This document shows, one piece after another, positions 31,569-40,754 of a DNA stretch of 64,000 bases (positions within the stretch are counted from its first letter, which is position 1; the number at the start of each line of letters is the position of its first letter). The position numbers were made by a program, and so were the translations under genes. A model generated the notes under the pieces. That model was not told the DNA's origin, ran no database searches, and worked only from the letters and a program-made list of their open reading frames with translations. The stretch lies in NCBI GenBank assembly GCA_034431435.1, contig DAOUDG010000086.1:1-64000 (forward strand). The letters run 5' to 3'. This stretch comes from JAHCIE01 sp034431435. Its GTDB lineage: Bacteria; Chloroflexota; Anaerolineae; Epilineales; JAHCIE01.

Positions 31569-33560
31569 TCAGCGCTGGACCTGGACCTGGCCGACGGTGA
31601 CGGAGGAGTCGGGGGAGCCGGGCACGGGTAACCGCTCACCACTGCGCCAGTCGTACCAGCCGAGACGCAGGCGGGTGAGACCGCCAGGCGCGTCCTTCGC
31701 CACGGGAATCTCGACCTGCTGAATCACGGTCTCGCCCGGCCGCCAGGTGGTGGTGGGGAAGCTGCCGCCCAGGGGCGGTCCATCGCGCTGGCCGACCGCG
31801 CGGCCGCTGCCGTCGACGAGGTGGACGAACAGGTTGAGGTCGGTCTCGGTGGGGGCGAGAGCTTGCCAGACCAGGGTGGCGCGGACGGTATCCCCCGGCC
31901 TGGCGCGGTCGTTGTCGAGGCGATAGGCGGCGAGGCGGATGTTGTCGCCGAAGACCGCCTCGGCGGGGGCGGCTATGAGGTCGAGGTGGGGGTGGGCGGC
32001 CTGGGCGAGGCGGTAGACGATCAGGTTGACACCGCCCCGGCTGTCCCGCGCTTCCGAACGGACCGCCTGCGGCCAGCGTTTGCCGAAGGCGCCGGCTTCT
32101 GTGGCGTCGGCGGGGTCGAACAGGTAGATGGCGTCGCCCTCGGCGGGCAGAACAAGGCCGGCACGGGTATCGACGACACGGGGCGGGTTCTGGACGTTGT
32201 TGAAGCGGATGACCGACTGGTTCCACAGGGTCGGCGAGGCATAGGCCGTGCCGGTCGGGATGGTGTCGGCCACGGCGCGGGCGCGGTCGAGCGACCAGCC
32301 AAAGAAGACGTCGTAGACCTCGGCGGCGCGGGCGTAGACGCCGAAGAAGTCGCGCGCCGACCACACTGCGCTGACGGCGAGGATGCCCACCAGGGCAGCG
32401 GTCGCCAGGGTGCGGCCGAGGCGCGGGCTGAGCCAGGCCGCGCCGCGCTCCATGGCCCAGGCGGGCAGCAGGAACAGGACGGCCCACGCGCCGTTGAGGC
32501 GGCCGTAGCTGGGCGCGCCCGCGCTGAGCCAGGAGGGCATGACCTGGAAGATATAGACCAGCAGCAGCAGCACGGCCGCCGACTGGGCTTTCTCGCCGCG
32601 CCGGTTGAACAGGTCGCGGGCGAGCAGCACAACGCCGCCCAGGAAGAACAGGCCCATCAGCGGGTCGAACACCGGGCGGCCGCGCAGATTCTCCAGCCAG
32701 GAGGTTGTGCCTCGAATGTTAGTCATCAGCAGGATGGCCCAGGCGTTTTGCAGCAGGGTCAGGGGCAGGTTGCCCTTGTTGACGTCGGGGTTGAGCACCG
32801 ACACCTGGCCGGTGCGCAGGGTTGCCATGTCGGGATTCTGGACGAAGTAGACGGCCAGCGGGATAGACAGTACGCCCGCCAGGGCCAGCGCGACGGCCAG
32901 ATAGACCAGGGGCGTCCAGGTGCGGCGGCGAGCCGCGAGCCACAGGGCCGAGCCGACCAGGATGGGTGGCATCAGGCGCGCCGACAGGTGGGTGTAGACG
33001 GCGGCGGCAAGAATGAGGCCGGTGACGATGGCCCAGAGCAGGCCGCGACGGGTGACGCGCCGGCCGTCTACTTGTCCCGCACCCACCCACCACGACCAGG
33101 CCATGAGGGCAACCCATACCGGCAGCAGCCCGGCCCGCAGCGCCTGGTGCGACTGGGAGACGGTCCAGAAAGTGAAGGCGACCAGGGCGGCGGCCAGGAC
33201 GGCGATGAGGCGCGGCCGGGGCAGGGGTAAGGCCGCGCTGAACAGATACTGGGCGGGAATCATGAGCACGCCGACGATGGCCCCGGCCAGGCGAGCGGTC
33301 CACAGGGTCGGGCCGAGCAGGCTGAACAGGCCGGCCATGAAGTAGACGAAGAGCGGCTCGCGGCCGTTGTTGGCGGGCAGGAAGACGGGTCGCCAGCCGT
33401 GCAGGATGCGCACGGCATCCTCGGCGTAGTGGGCCTCGTCCGGATGCATGCCGGGCGGGACCGCGCCCAACTGATAGAGACGCAAGGCCGCACCGAGGAT
33501 GACAGCTGCCAGAAGCAGCAGCAGGGCAGTGCGCCGGGTGAGGTCGGGAAGCGTCGTCAC
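31569..33560 (-). CDS. GT39/ArnT-type membrane glycosyltransferase, copy 2
   Basis: 663-aa polytopic glycosyltransferase of the PMT/ArnT (GT39, GT-C) clan, which uses polyprenyl-phosphate sugars on the outer face of the membrane. The first outside loop has the catalytic acid pair in PPGMHPDEAHYAEDAVRIL and the motif LPANNGREPLFVYFMA. About ten to twelve membrane spans follow. The C-terminal 200 residues form a soluble domain ending in a beta module (LVWQALAPTETDLNLFVHLV, then RLGWYDWRSGERLPV). GTG 33560 overlaps the stop of the preceding homologous gene by 4 bp, so the two are translationally coupled. Confidence 0.88.
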   Translation of the reverse strand: MTTLPDLTRRTALLLLLAAVILGAALRLYQLGAVPPGMHPDEAHYAEDAVRILHGWRPVFLPANNGREPLFVYFMAGLFSLLGPTLWTARLAGAIVGVLMIPAQYLFSAALPLPRPRLIAVLAAALVAFTFWTVSQSHQALRAGLLPVWVALMAWSWWVGAGQVDGRRVTRRGLLWAIVTGLILAAAVYTHLSARLMPPILVGSALWLAARRRTWTPLVYLAVALALAGVLSIPLAVYFVQNPDMATLRTGQVSVLNPDVNKGNLPLTLLQNAWAILLMTNIRGTTSWLENLRGRPVFDPLMGLFFLGGVVLLARDLFNRRGEKAQSAAVLLLLVYIFQVMPSWLSAGAPSYGRLNGAWAVLFLLPAWAMERGAAWLSPRLGRTLATAALVGILAVSAVWSARDFFGVYARAAEVYDVFFGWSLDRARAVADTIPTGTAYASPTLWNQSVIRFNNVQNPPRVVDTRAGLVLPAEGDAIYLFDPADATEAGAFGKRWPQAVRSEARDSRGGVNLIVYRLAQAAHPHLDLIAAPAEAVFGDNIRLAAYRLDNDRARPGDTVRATLVWQALAPTETDLNLFVHLVDGSGRAVGQRDGPPLGGSFPTTTWRPGETVIQQVEIPVAKDAPGGLTRLRLGWYDWRSGERLPVPGSPDSSVTVGQVQVQR

Positions 33561-35569
33561 GGGGTCACCGTCACGCGGTCGAGTTCCAGCGCGCCGTCGT
33601 CGTCGCCAGCGAGGGGCAGGCGCGCGCCACTCTGCCAGTCGTACCAGCCGACGCGCACGCTTGCCGGGCCGATCGGGGCATCCCGCGCGATGGTCATTTC
33701 GATGGGCTGGACGATGACCTCGCCGGGCTGCCAGTGTGAGGTGGGGTAGCTGCCGCCCAGGGGTGCGCCGTCGTACTGGCCGATGGTGCGGCCTGCTGCG
33801 TCGACGACGTGGACGAATTGGTGCAGGTCAGCGTCGATGGGGGCGTTGGCCTGCCAGGCGAGAGTCAGGCCCAGCTTGCCGCCAGGGGCGACGTTTGCAC
33901 CCGTGAGGGTGTGACCCATCGGGCGGATCTGGCCGCCGAAGGCAGGGGTGTCGGGGGCGCGGAAGATCGGGAAAGCATCGCGGGGCAGGCGGAAGACGAT
34001 CAGGGACAGGTCGCCGTGGCTGTTGCGAATGTCCTGGCGGGCAGCGGCGGGCCAGCGCCGGGCGAACCTGTCGGCGTCGATGGCCTCGACGGCCTCGAAG
34101 ACGTAGCGGGCGTTGCCCTCGGCGGGTAGAACCAACCCGGCGCGGGGGTCGTAGGCGGTGGGCGGGCGACGGGTGTTGAGGAAGCGGGTGACCGACTGGC
34201 CCCACAGGACGGGCGTGACGTAGGTTGGCCCCTCGCTCACGATGGCGGCCAACTCCTCGCCGCGCTCGACGTAGGCCCCGCTGTATGTGCTCGCTTCGGC
34301 CAGGGTCGCCGGATAGGTGACATAAAAGTCGCGCAGGGACCAGGCCGCGCTGAGCAGGATGACCACGGTGACGGCGGCGGTCCCGAGGTGGCGGCGGATG
34401 CGGGTATTGAGCCACGTCCCGCCGCGCTCCAGCGCCCAGGCGGGCAGCAGATACAGGATGGGCCATATTCCGGTCAGCCGGATGTAGCTTGGGGCGTTCT
34501 CGCTGAGCCAGGCGGGAACGAGGCTGACGGCCAGGGTCACCAGCAGCAGTACGGCGGCGTCCTGGGGCGATGGGCCGCGTCGCCCGAACAGGTCCCAGCT
34601 GAGCAGGCCCAGCCCGCCCAGGAAGGCGACGCCGAGCAGGGGGTCGAAGATGGGGCGGCCCGGCAGGTTCTCGGTCCAGTCGCGGCTGCCGCGCGTGGTG
34701 GCGGCCAGCAACAGGTCGCGCCCGCTGCGGGTCAGCGCACCGACCAGGTTGCCCTTATTGTTGGCCGGGTCGAGCAGCGAGACCTGCGCGGCGCGGCTCA
34801 GCAGCAGGTCAGGGTTGTCGCGAAAGACGAGGGCCTGCGGGATGAACAGCACGGCGGCGAGGACCAGCGCCAGGGCCAGCGCGCCCAGTGGGGCACGGCG
34901 GCGGCGACGCCATGCGACCCAGGCGGCGGACACGATCAGGGGAATGGGCAGGAAGCGGGCGGACAGGTAGGTGTAAAGGGCGGCGGCGAGCAGCAGTCCC
35001 GCCAGGCAGGCCCAGGCGAGGAGGCGAGGCCGCGGGGCGTGCGTCGCGGCGGCGGCGAGGGTGCGCCACCAGGCCCACAGCAGCAGGGCGACCCAGACCG
35101 GCAGGAAGCCCGCCCGCAGCGCCTGGTGGGACTGGACGAGGGGCCAGAAGCCGACGGCAAGCAAGGCCGCGCTGAGCAGGGCAGTGACGCCGGGGCGGGG
35201 CAGGGGGAGGCCGCGCACGAAGACGGCCTGGGCAGGCAGGGCGAGGACGTTGGCGAGCAGGCCCGTCAGGCGGGCGGCCAGGAGCGTTGGGCCGAGCAGG
35301 GCGAAGACACCCGCCAGCATGTAGACGAATAACGGCTCGCGGCCATTGTTGGCGGGCAGGTAGGCGGGGCGCCAGCCGTCGAGGATGCGGGTGGCGTCCC
35401 AGGCGTAGTGGCCCTCGTCGAAGTTGAGCCAGAAGGGGTGGTCGAGGAGGTGCGGGAGGCGCAGGGCGACGGCCAGCCCCGTGAGCGCGAGCACCGCCAG
35501 CCACCACGGCCAGCGGGTGGTCGTAGCGGGGGCAGCGGCGATGGGGTCGAGAGCCGGACTGGCGGGCAT
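33557..35569 (-). CDS. GT39/ArnT-type membrane glycosyltransferase, copy 1
   Basis: 670-aa paralogue of the following gene with the same architecture: a short cytosolic N-terminus, one span, then the catalytic loop NFDEGHYAWDATRILDGW and LPANNGREPLFVYML, many further spans, and a soluble C-terminal domain (LAWQANAPIDADLHQFVHVV, then RVGWYDWQSGARLPLAG). The substrate is unknown; cell-surface glycan or glycoprotein synthesis is likely. ATG 35569 behind GGAG is preferred over an upstream TTG. It is first in a two-gene operon with a promoter at 35603-35631. Confidence 0.88.
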   Translation of the reverse strand: MPASPALDPIAAAPATTTRWPWWLAVLALTGLAVALRLPHLLDHPFWLNFDEGHYAWDATRILDGWRPAYLPANNGREPLFVYMLAGVFALLGPTLLAARLTGLLANVLALPAQAVFVRGLPLPRPGVTALLSAALLAVGFWPLVQSHQALRAGFLPVWVALLLWAWWRTLAAAATHAPRPRLLAWACLAGLLLAAALYTYLSARFLPIPLIVSAAWVAWRRRRRAPLGALALALVLAAVLFIPQALVFRDNPDLLLSRAAQVSLLDPANNKGNLVGALTRSGRDLLLAATTRGSRDWTENLPGRPIFDPLLGVAFLGGLGLLSWDLFGRRGPSPQDAAVLLLVTLAVSLVPAWLSENAPSYIRLTGIWPILYLLPAWALERGGTWLNTRIRRHLGTAAVTVVILLSAAWSLRDFYVTYPATLAEASTYSGAYVERGEELAAIVSEGPTYVTPVLWGQSVTRFLNTRRPPTAYDPRAGLVLPAEGNARYVFEAVEAIDADRFARRWPAAARQDIRNSHGDLSLIVFRLPRDAFPIFRAPDTPAFGGQIRPMGHTLTGANVAPGGKLGLTLAWQANAPIDADLHQFVHVVDAAGRTIGQYDGAPLGGSYPTSHWQPGEVIVQPIEMTIARDAPIGPASVRVGWYDWQSGARLPLAGDDDGALELDRVTVTP

Positions 35570-35602
35570 GCGGTCTCCGCTGGATAACGACAACAAGACG
35601 GC

Positions 35603-35631
35603 ATTATATACCGGGCGCGGGTAAGCACCAA
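35603..35631 (-). promoter_or_regulatory. Promoter of the GT39 pair
   Basis: Minus strand TTGGTG (35631-35626), 17-bp spacer, TATAAT (35608-35603). The expected leader before ATG 35569 is about 27 nt. Confidence 0.6.
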
Positions 35632-35695
35632 GGATACGCGTTGCCGCCAGGGTCCTTTCCAGTAGGTGTCGCGTGAGGTCCGGCGCCGACCTCGT

Positions 35696-36082
35696 CTACG
35701 TGAAGGACTTCCACGTGAGTACGATCAGGAGGATTTGGGGGAGTCCGACAAGTGGACCGAAGGGAAGCGCGAAGCCATACCAGAAGATGGCGCTGATGGC
35801 GAGCAGGATGAGCTCGAGGATGGGGCCATCGAGCCTGAGGTTCCAGGTCCAATACGCGGCGAGGAGCTTGAGCAGGCTGATCGCCACGTAGACGATGCCC
35901 GCAACGATGAGCGCATTGAGGCCGAGAGCTTCAAAGGGACCGCTGAGGGCCCTGAAACCGAACGTCATAGGGAGTTCGCCTCGACGAAGGGCGTGCCACA
36001 GGACTGGGAGAACCCCCAGCGCCCAGCCGAGGGCATCGATGACGATCAAGACCGTGAGAGCCACAACGAGGGGATTTCGCAC
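35696..36082 (-). CDS. Small membrane protein of unknown function
   Basis: 128 aa with four hydrophobic segments (VVALTVLIVIDALGWALGVL, LIVAGIVYVAISLLKLLAAY, ILELILLAISAIFWYGFALP, GLPQILLIVLTW). I recognise no family. GTG 36082 follows GGAGG. It lies 38 nt downstream of a TetR-type regulator and is likely its co-transcribed target or partner. Confidence 0.68.
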   Translation of the reverse strand: MRNPLVVALTVLIVIDALGWALGVLPVLWHALRRGELPMTFGFRALSGPFEALGLNALIVAGIVYVAISLLKLLAAYWTWNLRLDGPILELILLAISAIFWYGFALPFGPLVGLPQILLIVLTWKSFT

Positions 36083-36120
36083 TGGAACCTCCGGCTCAAG
36101 GGTGGCCTAACGGGTGATGC

Positions 36121-36741
36121 TCAGGCGGCATCGATCCGGGTTTGCTCGTCGTGGCTGATGCGGTCCACGTAGCCGGTGACGAGAAGCTGCAACTCGCCAC
36201 GTAACTCGTCGGGGGTAACGCTCTTGTCCAGCAGCGCCGCGCAGATAGATCGCCGAATTGCTCGTCCCCACTGATGTAGCTCCTGCTCGCTGACCTCCGG
36301 AAACAGCTGCTGCAATCTTTCCTCGAACTCGAGCGCTGTGGACGTGAGCAGCATCTCGATCACCTCCCAGAACGACCCCGCGCCAAGTTCCAACGCCGCA
36401 TGAATGGCCGGCCGGCAGAAAGCCACCTCCTTCACTACGACGTTGATGCCCTCGTCCATGTATTGCTGTGGGTTCAGAGAGGCGAGGTGACCGAACTGGG
36501 AATGGAAGTCCTGGCAGTGCCTGAGCAGAGCTTCGGGGCATAGCCCGTGCAGCACGAGGTCGCGCTTGGTCGGGAAATAATGGTAGAGGCCGCCGATACT
36601 CAGGCACGCCGCCCGTGCGGCCTGGCGCATGGACAGCCGACGCGCGCCAACCTGCAGGATCAATGGCGCGACCGCATTGTAAATCTCCCTCTGGCGGGCA
36701 AGTCGATCCTCTGGCGGTCGCCCCATTTTACCGAACGCCAT
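36121..36741 (-). CDS. TetR/AcrR-family transcriptional regulator
   Basis: 206 aa. The N-terminal TetR HTH reads LARQREIYNAVAPLILQVGA, then RLSMRQAARAACLSIGGLYH and YFPTKRDLVLH. The C-terminal ligand domain is helical and without close match to a known subgroup. The ribosome site GAGGAAA precedes ATG 36741. An inverted repeat GTGTGATT/AATCACAC at 36791-36823 overlaps the divergent promoter region between this gene and the cupin gene, so autoregulation and control of the cupin are likely. The ligand is unknown. Confidence 0.88.
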   Translation of the reverse strand: MAFGKMGRPPEDRLARQREIYNAVAPLILQVGARRLSMRQAARAACLSIGGLYHYFPTKRDLVLHGLCPEALLRHCQDFHSQFGHLASLNPQQYMDEGINVVVKEVAFCRPAIHAALELGAGSFWEVIEMLLTSTALEFEERLQQLFPEVSEQELHQWGRAIRRSICAALLDKSVTPDELRGELQLLVTGYVDRISHDEQTRIDAA

Positions 36742-36772
36742 AGTCGTTTCCTCCCAATAAGTCGCCGCCCTC

Positions 36773-36823
36773 TTGACCGACCACCTGGATGTGTGATTAT
36801 ATTACATCACCGTTGAATCACAC
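36773..36823. promoter_or_regulatory. Divergent promoter region with TetR-type operator
   Basis: Palindrome arms GTGTGATT (36791-36798) and AATCACAC (36816-36823) are exact. Inside or beside them are a rightward TTGACC (36773-36778) with TATATT (36798-36803), spacing slightly long at 19 bp, and a leftward TATAAT with TTGTGT about 18 bp upstream. Confidence 0.55.
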
Positions 36824-36923
36824 AACACGGCCAGCCATCGCGTAGCGCGCCCGGCTGGCGGAATTGCCGAACAGCCGGGCGTTCTGATCGGGCGCTCCGG
36901 ACTGACCCCGCACAGGAGGCAAC

Positions 36924-37505
36924 GTGACGGTCAAATCGGGTGACGTGCTCGAGCATCCCGTTACGGGGGAGAAGATTGTCTTCCGCAAGACCGCGCGCGA
37001 CACGGGTGGCGAGCTAATGCAGGCGGACGTCTACATGCAACCGGGTGGTTTTGTGGCCGCCGCGCATATCCACCCGCGGCAGGAGGAGCGCTTCGAGGTT
37101 GTCGCCGGGACGCTTCATGGCCGCATCGCGGGCAAGGAGTTGACGGCCGGCCCAGGTGAGATAATTGTCGTTCCCCAGGGTACGCCGCATGCCTGGTGGA
37201 ACTCAGGCGATGACGAACTGCACGTGCTTGTGGAGGTTCGGCCGGCGCTCAGGTTCGAGAACTTCTTCGAGACCTTCTTCGGTCTTGCCCAGGACGGCAA
37301 GGTCGACCCGAAGACGGGACTGCCGAACCTGTTGCAGTTGGCGGTGACGCTACAGGCGTTCCAAAATGAGTTGATTCTGGCGCAGCCCCCGCGGCTCGTG
37401 CAGGCGGTGGTGTTTGGATTACTGGCTCCGATCGGACGCCTGCTTGGCTACCGGGCCGAATACCCCTACCCACATTCAGGACAGGTTGCGGCGCAGGCAA
37501 CGTAG
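36924..37505 (+). CDS. Cupin-domain protein
   Basis: 193-aa single-cupin protein. The metal-binding motif 1 is HIHPRQEERFEVVAG and motif 2 is VPQGTPHAWWN. A C-terminal helical segment of about 80 residues follows and ends with LLAPIGRLLGYRAEYPYP. The protein at 48838-49527 has the same ending (LLAPVGRWLGYRSTYPRY) and is a paralogue. Function is unknown; small cupins of this type are often dioxygenase- or isomerase-like. GTG 36924 follows AGGAGG. It is divergent from the TetR gene. Confidence 0.82.
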   Translation: MTVKSGDVLEHPVTGEKIVFRKTARDTGGELMQADVYMQPGGFVAAAHIHPRQEERFEVVAGTLHGRIAGKELTAGPGEIIVVPQGTPHAWWNSGDDELHVLVEVRPALRFENFFETFFGLAQDGKVDPKTGLPNLLQLAVTLQAFQNELILAQPPRLVQAVVFGLLAPIGRLLGYRAEYPYPHSGQVAAQAT

Positions 37506-37544
37506 ACGCCACCGCTACGGACGAGAGCGGCACGTATCCCGTTG

Positions 37545-38405
37545 CTAAGGGATAATGCTATGCGACGGCCGCCACCCAAGCCCGGTTTTGGCAGCCTGAT
37601 TGCTGCAACGCCATGACGGTGGACATGCGGCCGCCACATCCCGCCGTGGCCTGCGCGCTCCGATGGCATCCGCAAGGCGGTCAAGATAGTCACCGTTGCG
37701 TATGGGTTCGTCGACAATGTTGAATACGGAGCCTGGGCGAGCCGCCTGCATCGCAGCGGCGACGGCGCTCGCCATGTCCGCGACATGGATAAGTGACGTG
37801 AAGTTCCGGCCATCACAAGGGACGACTTCCCTGCCCAGCCGCAAGCCCTCTATCACCCTCACCTGAAACGTGTCCTCGCCCACAAACGAACCGCCGCGCA
37901 CGATACACCATTGCAACTGCTCAAGCGGCGTAGCCCGTACCATGTGCTCCATGGCAATCACGGGGGCGCACACCTGGGCGCGCTCTGGCGATGAATCAAG
38001 CGGCGTGTCTTCGGTAATCCAATCGTCACCGTGGTCGGGATATGCCATCGTGATGCTCTGCTGAACATAGCGTTGAACCCCGGCCTTTAGGGACGCATCA
38101 AGCAACAGCCTGACGCCGTCCGTCCGCAAGCGCGTATTCGCGTCCCAGGCATGGGGCGCTGTGAAGTCGCCTGGAATGGCCGTGGCAACATGCGCCACGG
38201 CATCGCACCCCTCTAGCAGGGACGGCAGCTCGACTGCGCTTGTTGCAAGCAGATCACATTCAACGACTTCAGTAACCTGCGGCAACAGCCTGCGCGCCTT
38301 TGTAGTTGAACGCGCCAACGCACGCACGGCATAGCCCTTCTGCAAGAGCAAGGGTACGAGCGCGCGGCCTAGCACTCCCGTTGGTCCGACGACTGCTACC
38401 CGCAT
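37545..38405 (-). CDS. NAD(P)-binding SDR-family protein
   Basis: 286-aa atypical/extended SDR with Rossmann motif VAVVGPTGVLGRALVPLLL, then CDAVAHVATAIPG, QQSITMAYPDHG near the active site, and SLIHVADMASAVAAAM. The C-terminal SWRCSNQAAKTGLGWRPSHS is typical of NAD-dependent epimerase/dehydratases with a polar sugar or small-molecule substrate. GGGAGG precedes ATG 38405. It lies next to the molybdopterin oxidoreductase gene on the same strand (44-nt gap). Confidence 0.83.
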   Translation of the reverse strand: MRVAVVGPTGVLGRALVPLLLQKGYAVRALARSTTKARRLLPQVTEVVECDLLATSAVELPSLLEGCDAVAHVATAIPGDFTAPHAWDANTRLRTDGVRLLLDASLKAGVQRYVQQSITMAYPDHGDDWITEDTPLDSSPERAQVCAPVIAMEHMVRATPLEQLQWCIVRGGSFVGEDTFQVRVIEGLRLGREVVPCDGRNFTSLIHVADMASAVAAAMQAARPGSVFNIVDEPIRNGDYLDRLADAIGARRPRRDVAAACPPSWRCSNQAAKTGLGWRPSHSIIP

Positions 38406-38449
38406 GGATTCCTCCCTACATACAGGCTGGTATCCGGCTCACCCCGGTC

Positions 38450-40063
38450 TCAGATGTTCGCCAACTCGCCGAAGTACTCGTAGTCTTCGGCGTAACCGCC
38501 TTCACCCTCGCCCACGTCTTGCAGCTCGGCAACGAACTCGATGGACTGAATCCACTTGACCATCTTGAACCCCAACTGGTTCTCGACGCGCAGGCGCAAC
38601 GGAGCGCCGTTCAAATGGGGCAGCGTCTCCCCGTTCATCTCGTAGGCCAGCAGACTTTGCGGCTGCATGGCGTTCGCCATGGGCAGGCTGTCGTAGTAGC
38701 GGCCGTTGGACTCGCCTGTGGAGAACTCGACGCCGTCACCGAACGAGTGGAAGACGACTCGCTGCGCAGTGGGTTGTGGCCGCACCAGCTTGATCAAGGC
38801 CGGCAGCGGCAGCCCACCCCATTCTGCAATGCCCGACCAGCCCTGTATGCAATGGTGCAGTGTCGTTTGAGTCTGCTTGCCGAGCGCGCGCAGGTCGTCC
38901 AGCGACAGTTCGACGGGGTTTTCCACCAGCCCATACACCTTCAGCCGGTAACGCTGGAAATCGTTGTCGGCCAGCGTCTTCCACTCCTCGCACGTGGGCA
39001 GCTTGCCATTGGCCCAGAAGAACGGGGAAATGTCCTTGTCGGGGAACTCGGCCACCGGGACGGAACGGTTCAGCAGAAGCCACATCACGGGCGTGACAAT
39101 CGCTTTGGCGACGTGCTGCACGAACCGTGGCTGTCGCCACGCCAGCCGGTGTGCCAGCACGTTCACCACCACGATCACGCCTAGCCCCACCAGGCCGAGA
39201 TAGATGCCGGTCAAACTGGTGTCGTCCGTGCCCACGACGATGTGATTCATGTTCTGGACGAAACCCGTGATCGCCACCATCGCCACATGGCCGATGACGA
39301 ACAGGACGAAGGCGCTCATGACGAGGAAGTGGAGCGACCGGCCGATTTGCCGGTTGCCGGGTAGCTTGGGATACCACTGGAAACGGTTCGTCAGGGCGGG
39401 CGACATCGACGGGCCGGTCAGGATCGCCAGCGGAGCCAGAATGAATACCACCCCGAAATACGTCAATTGCTGCAAGGCGTTGTACTGGTAAAAGCCGTTC
39501 GGCTCCGGCGGCAGGTGCAGGGTGGCGTAGTGGACCCAGACGGCCCAGGCGTCAGGGATGATCTGCCACGAGTTGGGGGCGAGGCGCTGCCACTGGTCGG
39601 TGGCGAACAGCAGCGCCACAAAGAGCAGGCCATTGCCGACCCAGAACAGCACGCTCAGGAAGTGCCAGTGGCGGGCCATGCCGATGGTATGCCGCAAGCC
39701 GGGCAGGCCAAGCCAGGGGGACAAATAGCGGGAGTCGTCCTTGGACGTCCAGACTCGGTCTTGCGGTACCTCGATTGGTGTTAGCCGCAGCCACTCCGTG
39801 CCAGGGGTGCAGTGGACGTTCCAGTAGAGTCGTGGGTGGTCCATCAGGACCTGTAGGCCACTCCGCACTAACAGGACCAGGAACAGAAGGTTCACGTAGT
39901 GGGTGATTCGCAGCCAGGCGGGAAAGCCCGATGGCCCTGCCTCCGGCGGCTGGGGGACAGGCACGGCTGGCAACCCAAGCAGAATCCACTGGGCGTAAGC
40001 CGCGGCCACCGCGAGCACTAACGGCAAGGCGAGGAACAGGAGTGTTTTCCGCTGGATGTGCAT
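38450..40063 (-). CDS. Cytochrome b561-like membrane domain fused to a molybdopterin oxidoreductase domain
   Basis: 537 aa. Residues 1-330 form five or six membrane spans with conserved histidines (about H55, H132, H134, H245, H259) suited to b-type haem. Residues about 340-530 are a sulfite oxidase/YedY-type molybdopterin domain with the candidate Mo ligand Cys405 in HHCIQGWSGIAEWGG and the family block GAPLRLRVENQLGFKMVKWI. In YedYZ the haem subunit and the Mo subunit are separate proteins; here they are one chain, with the Mo domain at the C-terminus. No Tat signal is seen, so the Mo domain side is uncertain. ATG 40063 behind GGAGGAA is preferred over 40126. Confidence 0.87.
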   Translation of the reverse strand: MHIQRKTLLFLALPLVLAVAAAYAQWILLGLPAVPVPQPPEAGPSGFPAWLRITHYVNLLFLVLLVRSGLQVLMDHPRLYWNVHCTPGTEWLRLTPIEVPQDRVWTSKDDSRYLSPWLGLPGLRHTIGMARHWHFLSVLFWVGNGLLFVALLFATDQWQRLAPNSWQIIPDAWAVWVHYATLHLPPEPNGFYQYNALQQLTYFGVVFILAPLAILTGPSMSPALTNRFQWYPKLPGNRQIGRSLHFLVMSAFVLFVIGHVAMVAITGFVQNMNHIVVGTDDTSLTGIYLGLVGLGVIVVVNVLAHRLAWRQPRFVQHVAKAIVTPVMWLLLNRSVPVAEFPDKDISPFFWANGKLPTCEEWKTLADNDFQRYRLKVYGLVENPVELSLDDLRALGKQTQTTLHHCIQGWSGIAEWGGLPLPALIKLVRPQPTAQRVVFHSFGDGVEFSTGESNGRYYDSLPMANAMQPQSLLAYEMNGETLPHLNGAPLRLRVENQLGFKMVKWIQSIEFVAELQDVGEGEGGYAEDYEYFGELANI

Positions 40064-40232
40064 GATTCTTCCTCCGACACCGCGTGAAGCCGCGGGATCT
40101 CTGGCTGCCGGACGCTGCGTATTCATGGTAGGTGGGTGGAACGAGACTCGCCATCGAAGGGAGGGGGGAACTCACAGCGGCGAAGCGCGCCAGGAAACGC
40201 GGCATATACCCATCTGCCCACAGCACGCAGGG

Positions 40233-40754
40233 TCAGGCGGCTTTGTCTGGCGCTGGACTAAACTCAACGAAGGGCATGGCCTCAACGAGTGACCTGGCAA
40301 TCTGGGCTGGGTCATGGGATTCTGAACCTATCAGCCGCGAGCCGAGTTGCCTGAAAGCAAATGGGTGCCTGGTCGCGTAGGTGTTCAGATGTTGGGCTGC
40401 CTCATCGCCTGGCAGCGTCCTGGCAAGGGCGGAAAACCGCTCGCCGCCGACCTCAACCGTCACATTGGGTTCTGCTTCAATGTTTCTATACCAGTCTGAC
40501 TGGTTGCCCCAGGCTGCGGCGACGACATAGGAGCCTCGTTTTTCATCGTGATCCACGACTTCAATCACCGTCCTCCTGACAAGGCCTGTTTTCCGACCGC
40601 GATGTTCGAGCAGGAGAAATCGCTTACCCAGTAGCCGGCCGAGATGCATGCGGTAAAGCAAGATGGGGAATCGTAACATAGCTCGCCGCAATCCCGACGG
40701 ATGGGGAATCTGTAGCGACGATTGGCTGGCGCTCTGGACCTGGCTACCGGGCAT
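40233..40754 (-). CDS. Deazaflavin (F420)-dependent nitroreductase-family protein
   Basis: 173-aa member of the DDN/FDOR-A family (split beta-barrel). The family core is present: LLEHRGRKTGLVRRTVIEVV, VVAAAWGNQSDWYRNIEAEP and VEVGGERFSALARTL. These proteins use coenzyme F420, or sometimes a quinone or fatty acid, as ligand. ATG 40754 is preferred over 40679 because a clear GGAGG lies before it and the extra N-terminal residues match the family's basic leader. It is the first gene downstream of the leftward promoter at 41113-41141, about 350 nt away. Confidence 0.85.
   Translation of the reverse strand: MPGSQVQSASQSSLQIPHPSGLRRAMLRFPILLYRMHLGRLLGKRFLLLEHRGRKTGLVRRTVIEVVDHDEKRGSYVVAAAWGNQSDWYRNIEAEPNVTVEVGGERFSALARTLPGDEAAQHLNTYATRHPFAFRQLGSRLIGSESHDPAQIARSLVEAMPFVEFSPAPDKAA

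Noticed and set aside
31821..33230. 469-codon open frame antisense to a GT39 gene
   Set aside because: Gly/Gln/Asp-rich low-complexity translation without domain; the opposite strand has a clear membrane glycosyltransferase.
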